Positions 8,347 to 16,741 of a stretch of DNA of 55,889 nucleotides are shown here, piece by piece. Within the stretch, counting starts at the first letter, position 1. Each line of letters starts with the position of its first letter. This stretch comes from Bradyrhizobium sp. WSM3983 (GTDB taxonomy: Bacteria > Pseudomonadota > Alphaproteobacteria > Rhizobiales > Xanthobacteraceae). The translations under genes and the position numbers were made by a program. The notes under the pieces were generated by a model, which did not search any database, was not told the DNA's origin, and saw only the letters and a program-made list of their open reading frames with translations. The stretch spans positions 207 through 56,095 of the forward strand of contig NZ_AXAY01000044.1 in assembly GCF_000473045.1 (NCBI RefSeq), read 5' to 3'.

Positions 8347-10028
8347 CTACTCGAGCTGGAGTTAAGCAAAGCCTTGAGATAGGTGAGCGTGTTGTTGGCG
8401 CTCGTAATCGCGGCCTGGTAATTCGCGTATTGGGTCTGGAGCTGGGTCTGGTAGGCCGACGCGGCGCTGTCGATGTCGTCGACCTTCTGCTGAAGCTCGG
8501 TGTCGCGATCGGTCAGGCTGGTGATCAGCGTCTGCAACGAGCCCGAGGTCGACGAAGAGGTCTTGGACAGCTGATAGAGCTGGGTGGCGATGCCGGAGGT
8601 CGAGGTCACCGTGATGGATTGCGTCGTCGATCCTGTATAAGTGAAGGCCATGCCGGCATAGGCCGTCCCGGCCGCGCCGATGATCGTCGTGCCGCTTACC
8701 GTGAACAGCGAGGAATCGCCGCCGACCGAGGCAGAGCTGAGATTCCCGGACGAATCCACCGTCAGGTCGAGGATGAAGGATTGCGGCGACGTTCCGGTGT
8801 TGACCACGCTGAGCTGGCTCGACGAGGTCTTGGTCTGTGCCGACAGCAGCGTGGTGACGCCGCTCAGATTTGTGCTGAGAACATTGGACAGCGTCGAGGT
8901 GTCGAGTTCGAGCTCGTTCTTCTCGTTGAAGGACAGGCCGAGGTCGGCCATGGTGAGGCCGCCCACCGTGCTATTTAGGGCATTCTGGAGCTGGTCCATG
9001 ATGTCGCGCATGGTGCCGTCGCCGAACAGCACCGCGCTTGAATCCGCTGTACCGTCCGAGGCGGTCGCCTGCTGCGCGATCACGGCATCACGAAACGTGT
9101 TGTAGTTGGTGACGAGGCTTTCGACCGCCGTTTCGATCTGGCTGGTGTCGGGCTCGATGCTGATGCTGAGCGACGTTCCGCTCGGCGTCGCCTGGAGCAG
9201 GTTGAACGTCACGCCCGTGAGCACATCGGTGATGTCGTTGGTATCCCGGGTCATCGAGATGCCGTCCAGAGCGAATTTGGCCGCCTGCGAGGTCTGCAGC
9301 ACGTCGCTGAAGCCTCCCGAACTGTCGGTCACCCCGAGCTTGTTCAGGATGTCGTCGCCGGAGGAACTGGAATAGGCGATGTCGGCAGCATCCTCGGTCC
9401 CCGTCAGCACCATCTCGTAAGACCCGCTGGAGACCTGGACGATCGAGGCCTCGACGTTGGTGGTCGAGCTCTGGGCGTTAATGGTGTCGACGACGTCCTG
9501 GAGCGACATCGAGCTGGTGACCGTGATGTCGGCCGTGCTGCCGCTGCCAAGCCCGAGCGAAAACGTTCCGGAATAGCCGAGCGCCGAGGTCTGGCTCGAC
9601 TGCGCGGTCCCGGCCACCTTCTGCGCGGTCGCGATCTGGCTGATGGTCAGCGTGTGGTCGCCGGTCGCGGCACCATTGCTCACGCTCATCGACAGTGCCG
9701 ACGAGGCGCTGACGTCGCCGGTCGAGCTGATTGTCGCCGCTCGCGTGGCGAAGACGTTGGTCGCCAGCGAATTGACCACGGACGTTGCAAGCGAAGCCAA
9801 CCCGGAAGAAAGCGTTTTCAGGTCGGTCTGAAGGGTCTGGTAGGCCGAAACCTTCGCCTCGTTGTTGGTGATCGTGGTCGAGATCGTGGTCGCCCGGGTA
9901 AGCTTGGCATTCACGGCCGACGTGATCAGTGCGCTCCAGTCGATGCTGGTCGACGTGGTCGTGCCGGTCGTCGTCACAGAGGTGGAGGAACTCGACGTGC
10001 TGCTGGTGCTCGAGCTGACGCTGGTCAC
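8343..10028 (-). CDS. fliD: Flagellar filament cap protein FliD
   Basis: HAP2, the cap under which flagellin polymerises. The 561-aa protein has a Ser/Thr low-complexity start, then the FliD N-terminal domain (STSIDWSALITSAVNAKLTRATTISTTITNNEAKVSAYQTLQTDLKTLSSGLASL), the central SMSLQDVVDTINAQSSTTNVEASIVQVSSGSYEMVLTG block, the DGISMTRDTNDITDVLTGVTFNLLQATPSGTSLSISIEPDTS motif typical of FliD_C, and a C-terminal coiled coil (LTDRDTELQQKVDDIDSAASAYQTQLQTQYANYQAAITSANNTLTYLKALL). It lies between fliC (64-nt gap with a hairpin) and fliS (4-nt overlap). Confidence 0.93.
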   Translation of the reverse strand: MTSVSSSTSSTSSSSTSVTTTGTTTSTSIDWSALITSAVNAKLTRATTISTTITNNEAKVSAYQTLQTDLKTLSSGLASLATSVVNSLATNVFATRAATISSTGDVSASSALSMSVSNGAATGDHTLTISQIATAQKVAGTAQSSQTSALGYSGTFSLGLGSGSTADITVTSSMSLQDVVDTINAQSSTTNVEASIVQVSSGSYEMVLTGTEDAADIAYSSSSGDDILNKLGVTDSSGGFSDVLQTSQAAKFALDGISMTRDTNDITDVLTGVTFNLLQATPSGTSLSISIEPDTSQIETAVESLVTNYNTFRDAVIAQQATASDGTADSSAVLFGDGTMRDIMDQLQNALNSTVGGLTMADLGLSFNEKNELELDTSTLSNVLSTNLSGVTTLLSAQTKTSSSQLSVVNTGTSPQSFILDLTVDSSGNLSSASVGGDSSLFTVSGTTIIGAAGTAYAGMAFTYTGSTTQSITVTSTSGIATQLYQLSKTSSSTSGSLQTLITSLTDRDTELQQKVDDIDSAASAYQTQLQTQYANYQAAITSANNTLTYLKALLNSSSSS

Positions 10029-10054
10029 TTCGGTGCCCGTTTCATCGCGAGGTG

Positions 10055-10083
10055 AGCCGGGCCGGCCTCATGCCGGCCCGGCT
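10055..10083 (-). terminator. Hairpin between fliC and fliD
   Basis: A perfect 12-bp stem (AGCCGGGCCGGC, 5-nt loop, complement) begins 10 nt after the fliC stop on the minus strand. There is no following U-run. It may partly terminate or protect the flagellin mRNA, allowing fliC to accumulate above fliD-fliS. Confidence 0.7.
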
Positions 10084-10092
10084 TGACGGTCA

Positions 10093-10917
10093 CTAGCCGA
10101 GGAGCTTGAGCAGATACTGCGGCATCTGGTTCGCGGCGGATTCCGCCGAAACGGCGGCCTGCGTCTTCACCTCGGCCGAGGACAGCGTGGCCTGCTCGGA
10201 CGCAATGTCCACGTCCTTGATCGCCGAGTTCGCCGATTGCAGGTTCTGGGTCTGGGTCGAGATCGAGTCGGAGGAGAAGTTAAAGCGCGATTCCTGGGCG
10301 CCGATGCTGGCGCGCGCCGCAGAAACCGTGTCGATCGCGGTGTCCAGGGTGTCGAGCGCCGAGGTCGCGCCAGACTGGGTGCTGACATCGAGCGAGGAGA
10401 CGCCGAGCGACGATGCCGTGAGGCTCGACAGCGTGATGGTGATGGTGTCGGAACTGGACGAGCCGACCAGAACGGACACGCCGGACGAGAATACGCTGGA
10501 GCCGTCGAGCAGGCTCTGGCTGGAATAGCGCGTGCCGCTCGCGATCGAATCGATTTCGCTCGTGAGCTGCGAGAATTCCGAGTTGATGTAGGCGCGGCTG
10601 GAGTCGGTCGTGGTGCCCGAGGACGATTCGGAAGCCAGCGACTTCATGCGGGCAAGAATGTCGGAGATATTCGAGGCGCCGCCGTCCGCGGTCTGGAGGA
10701 TCGCAGTGGCCTGCGAGGCGTTGGTCGCGGCCTGCTGGAGCGTGGTCACGTCGGAGGAGATGCGGGTGGAGATCGCGAGGCCCGCGGCGTCGTCGGAGGC
10801 CGAGGTGATGCGCGAACCGCTCGACAGTTTCGAGAGCGCGCTGCTTTCCTGCGCGGAATTGATGTTGAGGTAGCGGACCGCAGCGTTCGCGGCAGTGTTG
10901 GTGGAAATTGCGGGCAT
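10093..10917 (-). CDS. fliC: Short flagellin
   Basis: Filament subunit. The 274-aa protein has complete N- and C-terminal D0/D1 regions: AISTNTAANAAVRYLNINS, then LSSGSRITSASDDAAGLAISTRISSDV (flagellin signature), and a C-terminal SRFNFSSDSISTQTQNLQSANSAIKDVDIASEQATLSSAEVKTQAAVSAESAANQMPQYLLKLLG. Only a short Ser/Thr-rich middle links them, so the surface-exposed D2/D3 domains are largely absent. Many Ser/Thr residues in the centre are possible O-glycosylation sites. It is preceded by 141 bp after the ECF sigma gene, so it could have its own promoter. Confidence 0.95.
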   Translation of the reverse strand: MPAISTNTAANAAVRYLNINSAQESSALSKLSSGSRITSASDDAAGLAISTRISSDVTTLQQAATNASQATAILQTADGGASNISDILARMKSLASESSSGTTTDSSRAYINSEFSQLTSEIDSIASGTRYSSQSLLDGSSVFSSGVSVLVGSSSSDTITITLSSLTASSLGVSSLDVSTQSGATSALDTLDTAIDTVSAARASIGAQESRFNFSSDSISTQTQNLQSANSAIKDVDIASEQATLSSAEVKTQAAVSAESAANQMPQYLLKLLG

Positions 10918-11058
10918 TGAAAACTCCTGTGCTGATGGGCATGGCGTGCCGCATCGTTGAAGACGATTGACGACGCAGACCGCAGCCCCGTCCGTTCGCT
11001 CAAACGGGGGAGCGCAAGGAGATCAGGCGCGAAAATTTCCGCTGGCCGAATTTTATGG

Positions 11059-11757
11059 TTAGCAATCGGTAAACGCGGTGCGGATATCGCGCTCGTGCTT
11101 GCGCAGCAATTGGCGCAGCTGCTGGCGTCCGCGCTTGAGCAGGGACTCCACCGCAGCCACCGTGGTGTCCATCACCTGGGCGATCTCGCCGTTGCTCATG
11201 TTCTCGTGGTACGAGAAGATCACTGCGATACGCTGCTGCTCGGGTAGGCGCTGCATCGCGAGCTCCAGCATGCCGTTCAGCTCGTTGCGCTCGATGATCT
11301 CGACGGCGCCAGGCTGACCGTCGGCGACCTCCGGCACGGTCTCGACATTCTCGTTGCGCGGCTTGCGGCGCAGATCGATGCAACGATTGGAGATGACGCG
11401 GTAGAGCCAGGTCGAGAACTTGGCGCGGCCGTGCTGCCAGCGCCCGCGATGGCTCCAGATCTTGAGCATGGTATCCTGCACCACGTCTTCGGCATCCGCG
11501 GCGTTGCCGACGATACGCAGCGCGATCGCATAGGCGCGATCGATGTGACGCTCGACCAGCATGCGGAACGCAGCCTCATCGCCGGTGGCAAGCTTGTCGA
11601 GAAGTTCGCTGTCCTCATCGAAGACGATTTCGGCAGCGACGGGCGTGCTGTCCGGCGCCAGTGGCACCGACGGCATCACAGGCACGATCTCTTCAGCCGG
11701 CAGCGTCGTCGTGATCTCGGCCTCGGCGGGAGCCCAGACATCAGCAGCGTAACTCAT
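11059..11757 (-). CDS. ECF-type RNA polymerase sigma factor
   Basis: Sigma-70 family, group 4. After an approximately 50-residue acidic/hydrophobic N-terminal extension come region 2 (DEAAFRMLVERHIDRAYAIALRIVGNAADAEDVVQDTMLKIWSHRGRW, then FSTWLYRVISNRCIDLRRK) and region 4 with its helix-turn-helix (AMQRLPEQQRIAVIFSYHENMSNGEIAQVMDTTVAAVESLLKRGRQQLRQLLRK). I chose the ATG at 11757 (MSYAADVW); an in-frame upstream start would add 14 residues. The gene is immediately upstream of fliC on the same strand, so a role in expressing this flagellar block is a reasonable inference. No adjacent anti-sigma factor is visible, except possibly the 90-aa protein at 7472. Confidence 0.88.
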   Translation of the reverse strand: MSYAADVWAPAEAEITTTLPAEEIVPVMPSVPLAPDSTPVAAEIVFDEDSELLDKLATGDEAAFRMLVERHIDRAYAIALRIVGNAADAEDVVQDTMLKIWSHRGRWQHGRAKFSTWLYRVISNRCIDLRRKPRNENVETVPEVADGQPGAVEIIERNELNGMLELAMQRLPEQQRIAVIFSYHENMSNGEIAQVMDTTVAAVESLLKRGRQQLRQLLRKHERDIRTAFTDC

Positions 11758-12259
11758 CCCGCAATCTCCAACCCGCAATGCCGGCAGCGCACATGCCACA
11801 CGGCTTCCAGGCGTTGAACGCGCGACCGAAACAATCCAGGCGAAGAATTTTTGTTATTTTTCAAGACGTTAGTCGGTATCTTTTGCCGAGTGTCGGGCAA
11901 TAATTGCCGAGCGCGCGAGCCCTTTGCGCCTATCATCACATCGTCTCGCGCCATGGCGGATCATCCATCCTGAACAGATGTGGTTGAGAGAAAACGCTGA
12001 CATTACGCGGCACTGGGCGATCAAACGCGACGCGCGCAGAGCGCATCAAAACGAGATTGTTTCCGAGTGTGAATGAACGCGAGACAACCTCCGCACCCGG
12101 CAATTTTTTCCGAATCACCTTTTCGAACCTAGCGATTTTTTTGAATCTGTCAGTCGTGACGAATGCGTTTTTGAATCGCGCGTGAATTATTTTCGCGCTT
12201 GTGGCGCCTGACATGGTGAACGTGCACGTTAATTGATCTGATTGGCGGGGAATCTGCAC
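11758..12259. other. Divergent intergenic region, sigma factor / HAD gene
   Basis: About 500 bp separates the divergent starts of the ECF sigma gene and the HAD-family gene. It is more AT-rich than its neighbours, for example around 11845-11865. Open frames here are shadows without family features. It must hold promoters for both directions; I could not identify a convincing -35/-10 pair. Confidence 0.5.
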
Positions 12260-14674
12260 ATGATGATCGCAACAGCCGACATCGAGCGCCGCGCGAAAAT
12301 TGTTTCTGCTTGGTCGTTCGACGTTTTCGATACATTTCTGCTGCGCGCCTGCACGACGCCGGATGGCGTATTTGAAAGGACTTACGAGCTTTCCGGTATT
12401 TCGCGGACTTGTCCGAATGTTTCTGCGAGTTTCGTTCAGCATCGTATCCAGGCCGAAGCACGTGCGCGGAGGACCGCGAGGGAGAAGCGCGGCGGCAGCG
12501 AAGTTCGCATCGATGAAATCTATTCCTGTTTTCCATTCAAGCTGTTCGGTCTCGCGCGCCATCACCTGAACGATCTCGTCGAATCAGAGTTCACGGCCGA
12601 GCTCGAGCTCTGTCGCGCCAATCCGGACATGCTTCGGCAATATATGGACATGAAGCGTGCCGGCCATCGCGTTGGATTCATCTCCGACACCTACTGGGAT
12701 TCCGCTTCGCTGGCGCGGCTGCTGCGCGCATGCCGCCCCGGGTTGACATGGGACTTCCTCTACGCCTCCTGCGACCATGGCAGCGGCAAGAGCGAGGCGC
12801 TTTTCGCAAAGTATTTGTCCGAGCAGGATATCGACCCGAGCGCCTCCTTTCACGTCGGCGACAACGATAAGGCCGACATCAGGGGCGCGAAGCGTCACGG
12901 CATTCGGCCGCGCTATTATCCGCAGGCGACGCTGCAATTGGCCTCAAAATTCCAGCGCGAGACGGCGCTGCTCGAGCTGCTGTGCGCCGGCGCGCCGTCC
13001 AGGCTCGATCGTGGCGCGCGGACCCTGCGGCGCATGGTCGCCGCGCGCAACGCCGAGAAGTCTCCGGCCCATCATCTCGGCATGACCGTACTCGGCCCGG
13101 TGATGACGGCATTCGATGCCTTCATCGCCCGGCTCTGTGCGGAGATTGCAAGCCCCGGTCGAAAGGTCGCCCTTGCCTTCCTCGGCCGCGACGGCTTCTT
13201 GCCACACCGGATCTGGCAGGGCTTGCACGGCACCACATCGGCCTATCTCGAGATCAACCGGCGCGTCAGCCTGATCGCCTCTGCCGACACCATGCAGCCG
13301 CTGGTCGATCTCCTCAGCAAGGTGTTGAAGATCGACGCGCCGACCTTCGGCGACATGATCAAGATCCTGCCGCCAGAGGTCGCCGCATTCTTCGCGGCTT
13401 ATCCTGACGGAGTTGCTCCGGGCGAAGACCTCGCCAAAGCTCTGCCAGAGCTGATGGATGCCAGCGAGATCATCGAGCTTGCAGCAGCCCTGCGCGCGCG
13501 ATTGCTTGCCTATCTGCGCCACACGATCCCCGGGTTCGACGAGTGTACCGACCTCGTGCTCGCCGATCTCGGCTATTCCGGGAGCGTGCAGAAGGCGCTG
13601 CGCCGGGTCTTCGACATGGAAGGCATCAAGATCCGTCTCCATGGCGCCTATCTGATCTCGCTCGACGATGCCTTCGACGATCTCGCCGAACACGACAGCG
13701 CGGCGGGCTTCATCTCGGACCTCGTGGTGACGCCGCATGTCAAGCGCATGCTGATCCGCAACATTGCGCTGCTGGAGCAGATCTGCTGTTCCGCCGACGG
13801 CTCGGTCCGGGATTATGACGGCGACCAGGTGCTGCGCGAGATCAATCCGCGTCCGGCGGGCCAGATCGCGCTTGCTGCGGAGATTCAGGCCGGTACGGTG
13901 GCGTTTGCAGAGAGCGCCGAGGATGTCGCGCTCGACTTCTGTCTCAGTCCTTATGCCGCGCCGGATGTCGCTGCGCGCTGGTGCACGGCGACACTGGCGC
14001 GGTTCCTGCTGCTGCCGGATGAGGACGAACTGGCGCTGCTCGGCGGATTGAAGCACGACGTCAATCTCGGCACGCATGCGCTGGCGCCGATGATCGACAG
14101 CGACTTCATCCGCCGGCAGATCACGGCCCGCGGTTTGTCCGCCGCCTGCGCGTCAGCCGCCCCGCCGATGTGGCTCGCCGGCAGCTTTGCCCGGCTGTCG
14201 CCGTCGAACGCTTATCTCTACACGCTGTTCGGGGCCAACCGCCTGCCCGCCGACGTCTTCGAAGAGAGCCCTTGCGGCCAGGTCCAGATCGGGCTGTTCC
14301 GCGCCAACGCCGAAGCGACGCTGGAGACCGCAACCCTCTACCGCACTGGCCTCGGCGAGCTACGCCTGCATATCCCGATTTCGCGCACGATGGCCCTCGC
14401 CATGATCGCACTGCCGTTGCCGAAACTCGCCGCAGAAGGTCTCCTTCATAGCGTGACCATCCAATCCGCCGACGACATTCGCGACGCCGCCGAGAGCCAG
14501 GACGTGATAGGGATCGCCGCCGAAAGCTTGGTCTACGCCGGCGTGCGGCACAACGGTGCCCATTATCGCACCGAGAACGACGACGCCTGCCTGCTGATCC
14601 CCGTCGCCCCAATGGCGAATGACTTCGCAGTCTATTCGGTCGCGATCACTTCGCTCCATTCCAGCCCCAAATAA
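12260..14674 (+). CDS. Large HAD-superfamily phosphatase-like protein
   Basis: An 804-aa protein with an N-terminal HAD hydrolase domain (about residues 10-215): motif I SFDVFDTFLLR with the two catalytic Asp, motif II in FISDTYW, the Lys of GSGKSEALFAKY, and motif IV HVGDNDKADIRGA. All HAD catalytic positions look intact. The remaining 580 residues include AFLGRDGFLPHRIWQ and LVLADLGYSGSVQKALRRVF, patterns that I associate with HAD-containing proteins of polysaccharide clusters. The start (ATGATG at 12260) was preferred over an upstream TTG. It heads a plus-strand group of three genes divergent from the flagellar block, suggesting a role in flagellin or surface glycan modification (inference). 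Cytoplasmic, no signal peptide. Confidence 0.75.
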   Translation: MMIATADIERRAKIVSAWSFDVFDTFLLRACTTPDGVFERTYELSGISRTCPNVSASFVQHRIQAEARARRTAREKRGGSEVRIDEIYSCFPFKLFGLARHHLNDLVESEFTAELELCRANPDMLRQYMDMKRAGHRVGFISDTYWDSASLARLLRACRPGLTWDFLYASCDHGSGKSEALFAKYLSEQDIDPSASFHVGDNDKADIRGAKRHGIRPRYYPQATLQLASKFQRETALLELLCAGAPSRLDRGARTLRRMVAARNAEKSPAHHLGMTVLGPVMTAFDAFIARLCAEIASPGRKVALAFLGRDGFLPHRIWQGLHGTTSAYLEINRRVSLIASADTMQPLVDLLSKVLKIDAPTFGDMIKILPPEVAAFFAAYPDGVAPGEDLAKALPELMDASEIIELAAALRARLLAYLRHTIPGFDECTDLVLADLGYSGSVQKALRRVFDMEGIKIRLHGAYLISLDDAFDDLAEHDSAAGFISDLVVTPHVKRMLIRNIALLEQICCSADGSVRDYDGDQVLREINPRPAGQIALAAEIQAGTVAFAESAEDVALDFCLSPYAAPDVAARWCTATLARFLLLPDEDELALLGGLKHDVNLGTHALAPMIDSDFIRRQITARGLSAACASAAPPMWLAGSFARLSPSNAYLYTLFGANRLPADVFEESPCGQVQIGLFRANAEATLETATLYRTGLGELRLHIPISRTMALAMIALPLPKLAAEGLLHSVTIQSADDIRDAAESQDVIGIAAESLVYAGVRHNGAHYRTENDDACLLIPVAPMANDFAVYSVAITSLHSSPK

Positions 14675-14741
14675 TGCGCCTGATCGCGCCGCCCCGGCCG
14701 TTCAATTCCAAGGGCTGACCGGCGACGCGAGGGGCACGGAA

Positions 14742-16073
14742 TTGACGGACGGGACGCACGCAAACCTTGATCATTTCCTGCAATCCGGCGGCATCCGGCT
14801 CGGCCGGGCCCAGCGCGATCGTCTGGGCTGGCTGACCGGCCAATATGGCCTGCCGACGCTGGGCGATCTCGCTGGCAACGGGCGCAGCGGCGTCATCATG
14901 ATCAAGAAGCCGCCGAGCGGCGCGGCGGCCGAGCTGTTCTACCGATCGCTCAATCCCGGCTGTGCCGTGGTCATTCCGACCAGCGAGAATCCCGGCTTCG
15001 ACTTCCTCAAGTCCAAGCTGACCGAGTTCGGCACGGTCGGCCCCTGCGGCGCCGACGGCCCGCATGAGATGTGGTGGGGCGGCATCGGCTGGTCGAAATT
15101 CCTCGTCGCCGCCGATGCATCGACCGCCCGCCCGCGGATCGTCTCCTGTTACCCGCGCGGCGGCGACGCGACCGCCGCCTTCGCGCTCCGGCACTCGCTC
15201 GAACGATTTGATCTCCCCTGCCATATCGAACCGATCGACACCCAGTTCAGCGAGCGCCTGCTCTGCTTCGAAAAGACGGAGTTCATGCTGCGGATGTGGA
15301 ACAAATATCGCGAGCCGCTGCTGTTCGTCGAAGCCGGCGCCGCGCTCCGCGAGGCACCGCTGCTGCCATCCTTCCTCGGCTGCGACGTCGCACTCCACAA
15401 GTGGAATCGCTGGGAGATGTCGGCGCGGACGCTCTATCTCGGCCGCACCAAGGCTGCGGAGATGCTGCTGCGAACCTGGCAGCATCTCGCCGCGTTGTAC
15501 CCTGCCATCTGGGAGGGCTATCTGCTCGACCAGGCCTGGAGCTTGACCTCCTCTCAGTTGCCGCTCGACACGGTGTGGCTGCCGCGGTCCTATCACGCGC
15601 TGACGGGCGACCTCGCCGCGGCGCGTGCCGTGATTTTGCATGATCGGCCGACGACGACGATGGAGCTCGGGCCCGATCCCGGCTTCGCAAGTCTCGTTCG
15701 CGCGGCCCGCCGCGCCGGCCGCACCGGGGCGCGCGATGCCTTCATGGTCATGACTTCGAAAGCCGCAGCGGGTAACGGCATCGCCGTGATCCTGCGCGAC
15801 ATCGCGCAGAACGACGCAAGCGCAGTCGCCGCTACCGTGGAGGCCGTGACCGGCGTCTATGCCGCCGATTGCGGTGGATACGGTCGGCTCGAATTGTCGC
15901 TCTGTGCCTCGCAGGAGGACATTGGCGCCGCCCGCGACGCCGCAATGCTGGCCTGCTACCGCATCCTGGAGATCGCACCGGGCCAGCGGATCGCCAATGA
16001 TTTCTTCGCCATCCAGGCATCGCTCGGGGCCGCGGACGATCCGGTCATGACTGCTCGCACCCTTTTCCCCTGA
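14742..16073 (+). CDS. Nucleotide-sugar glycosyltransferase-like protein
   Basis: A protein of about 443 aa. The central part (RIVSCYPRGGDATAAFALRHSLERFDLPCHIEPI ... PLLFVEAGAALREAPLLPSFLGCDVALHKWNRWEMSARTLYLGRTKAAEMLLRTWQHL ... LLDQAWSLT) follows the layout of GT-A type nucleotide-diphospho-sugar transferases: a strand with the donor site, P..L....D.a, an sGTlyl-like strand, a Trp-containing helix, and a DQ motif. The usual DxD is replaced by VEAGA, so metal binding may differ or activity may be lost. The frame is open back to an ATG at 14619, overlapping the HAD gene by 56 nt, but that extension is unlike a protein; TTG at 14742, preceded by GAGGGG, is my choice. Role in a glycan pathway is inferred from context. 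Confidence 0.6.
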   Translation: MTDGTHANLDHFLQSGGIRLGRAQRDRLGWLTGQYGLPTLGDLAGNGRSGVIMIKKPPSGAAAELFYRSLNPGCAVVIPTSENPGFDFLKSKLTEFGTVGPCGADGPHEMWWGGIGWSKFLVAADASTARPRIVSCYPRGGDATAAFALRHSLERFDLPCHIEPIDTQFSERLLCFEKTEFMLRMWNKYREPLLFVEAGAALREAPLLPSFLGCDVALHKWNRWEMSARTLYLGRTKAAEMLLRTWQHLAALYPAIWEGYLLDQAWSLTSSQLPLDTVWLPRSYHALTGDLAAARAVILHDRPTTTMELGPDPGFASLVRAARRAGRTGARDAFMVMTSKAAAGNGIAVILRDIAQNDASAVAATVEAVTGVYAADCGGYGRLELSLCASQEDIGAARDAAMLACYRILEIAPGQRIANDFFAIQASLGAADDPVMTARTLFP

Positions 16074-16086
16074 CGGACAAAACACG

Positions 16087-16623
16087 ATGCTGAAGACCAT
16101 CATCCTGCTCACCAACACTGTCCAACAACAGCCGCCGCTGGCCAACCTGCTGCGGGGACACAATCGCGAGCTGTCGTTCTGCTCCGCGCTGAGAGCCGAG
16201 GACCTCGCCGCCATTGACGCGGACGTGTTGCGCGATGCGCGCCTGGTGTCGTTTGCGAACGACATCGCCGTCCCGGAAAAGTTCCTGCTTCAGCTCGGCT
16301 GTGGCGCCTATAGGTTCTATCTCGCTCCATCGCAATATCCGGGCCTGCTACCCGCCCCCGACGAGACCGAGGACGATGTGTGCTGTTTCTCGGCGATCGC
16401 GCAATCGATGACGATCTGGCCTGATTTCAGGAAGGTGGTCGGCCTGGAAACCGTGACCGTTCCCGACGGAACGGGCATAACCGAGCGCGAGCGGATGGTG
16501 TTTTCGCGGCTCGCCCATCTGTTCTGGCGGATGTCGGGCCTGATCGCCGGCGAGGCCACTGACCTGCCCGGCGTCATCGAAGCCTGCGAAAGCCAGCGAC
16601 CGACGTTCGCGATGATGAACTGA
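16087..16623 (+). CDS. Degenerate formyltransferase-like protein
   Basis: A 178-aa protein 13 nt after the glycosyltransferase-like gene, so co-transcribed. The segment ARLVSFANDIAVPEKFLLQLGCGAYRFYLAPSQYPGLLPA (residues 51-90) resembles the formyltransferase pattern of the type lvsf..diivP.e.L....g.yNFHPGPp.YPG..P. In that family the Asn and His of NxH are catalytic; here the positions read Arg76 and Tyr78. The later ETVTVPDG...ER..FSRLAHLFWRMSGLIAG tail also follows the family layout. I infer a catalytically dead homologue of sugar or methionyl formyltransferases, perhaps a binding or regulatory subunit. Low overall similarity leaves doubt. Confidence 0.5.
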   Translation: MLKTIILLTNTVQQQPPLANLLRGHNRELSFCSALRAEDLAAIDADVLRDARLVSFANDIAVPEKFLLQLGCGAYRFYLAPSQYPGLLPAPDETEDDVCCFSAIAQSMTIWPDFRKVVGLETVTVPDGTGITERERMVFSRLAHLFWRMSGLIAGEATDLPGVIEACESQRPTFAMMN

Positions 16624-16741
16624 GGCGGTGACCTGGCGGAGCCGCGTAGCTGCGCCGACAACGCGTCGCGGTGTTCCGGCGCCGCGATGGCGATCATGCG
16701 GCGCGCGCGCTCGGCGAGCCCACGGCCGCGCAGCTCCGCGT

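Noticed and set aside
12181..12259. Sigma-54 (-24/-12) promoter before the HAD gene
   Set aside because: GC and GG dinucleotides at plausible spacing occur, but no TGGCAC-N5-TTGC match is present.
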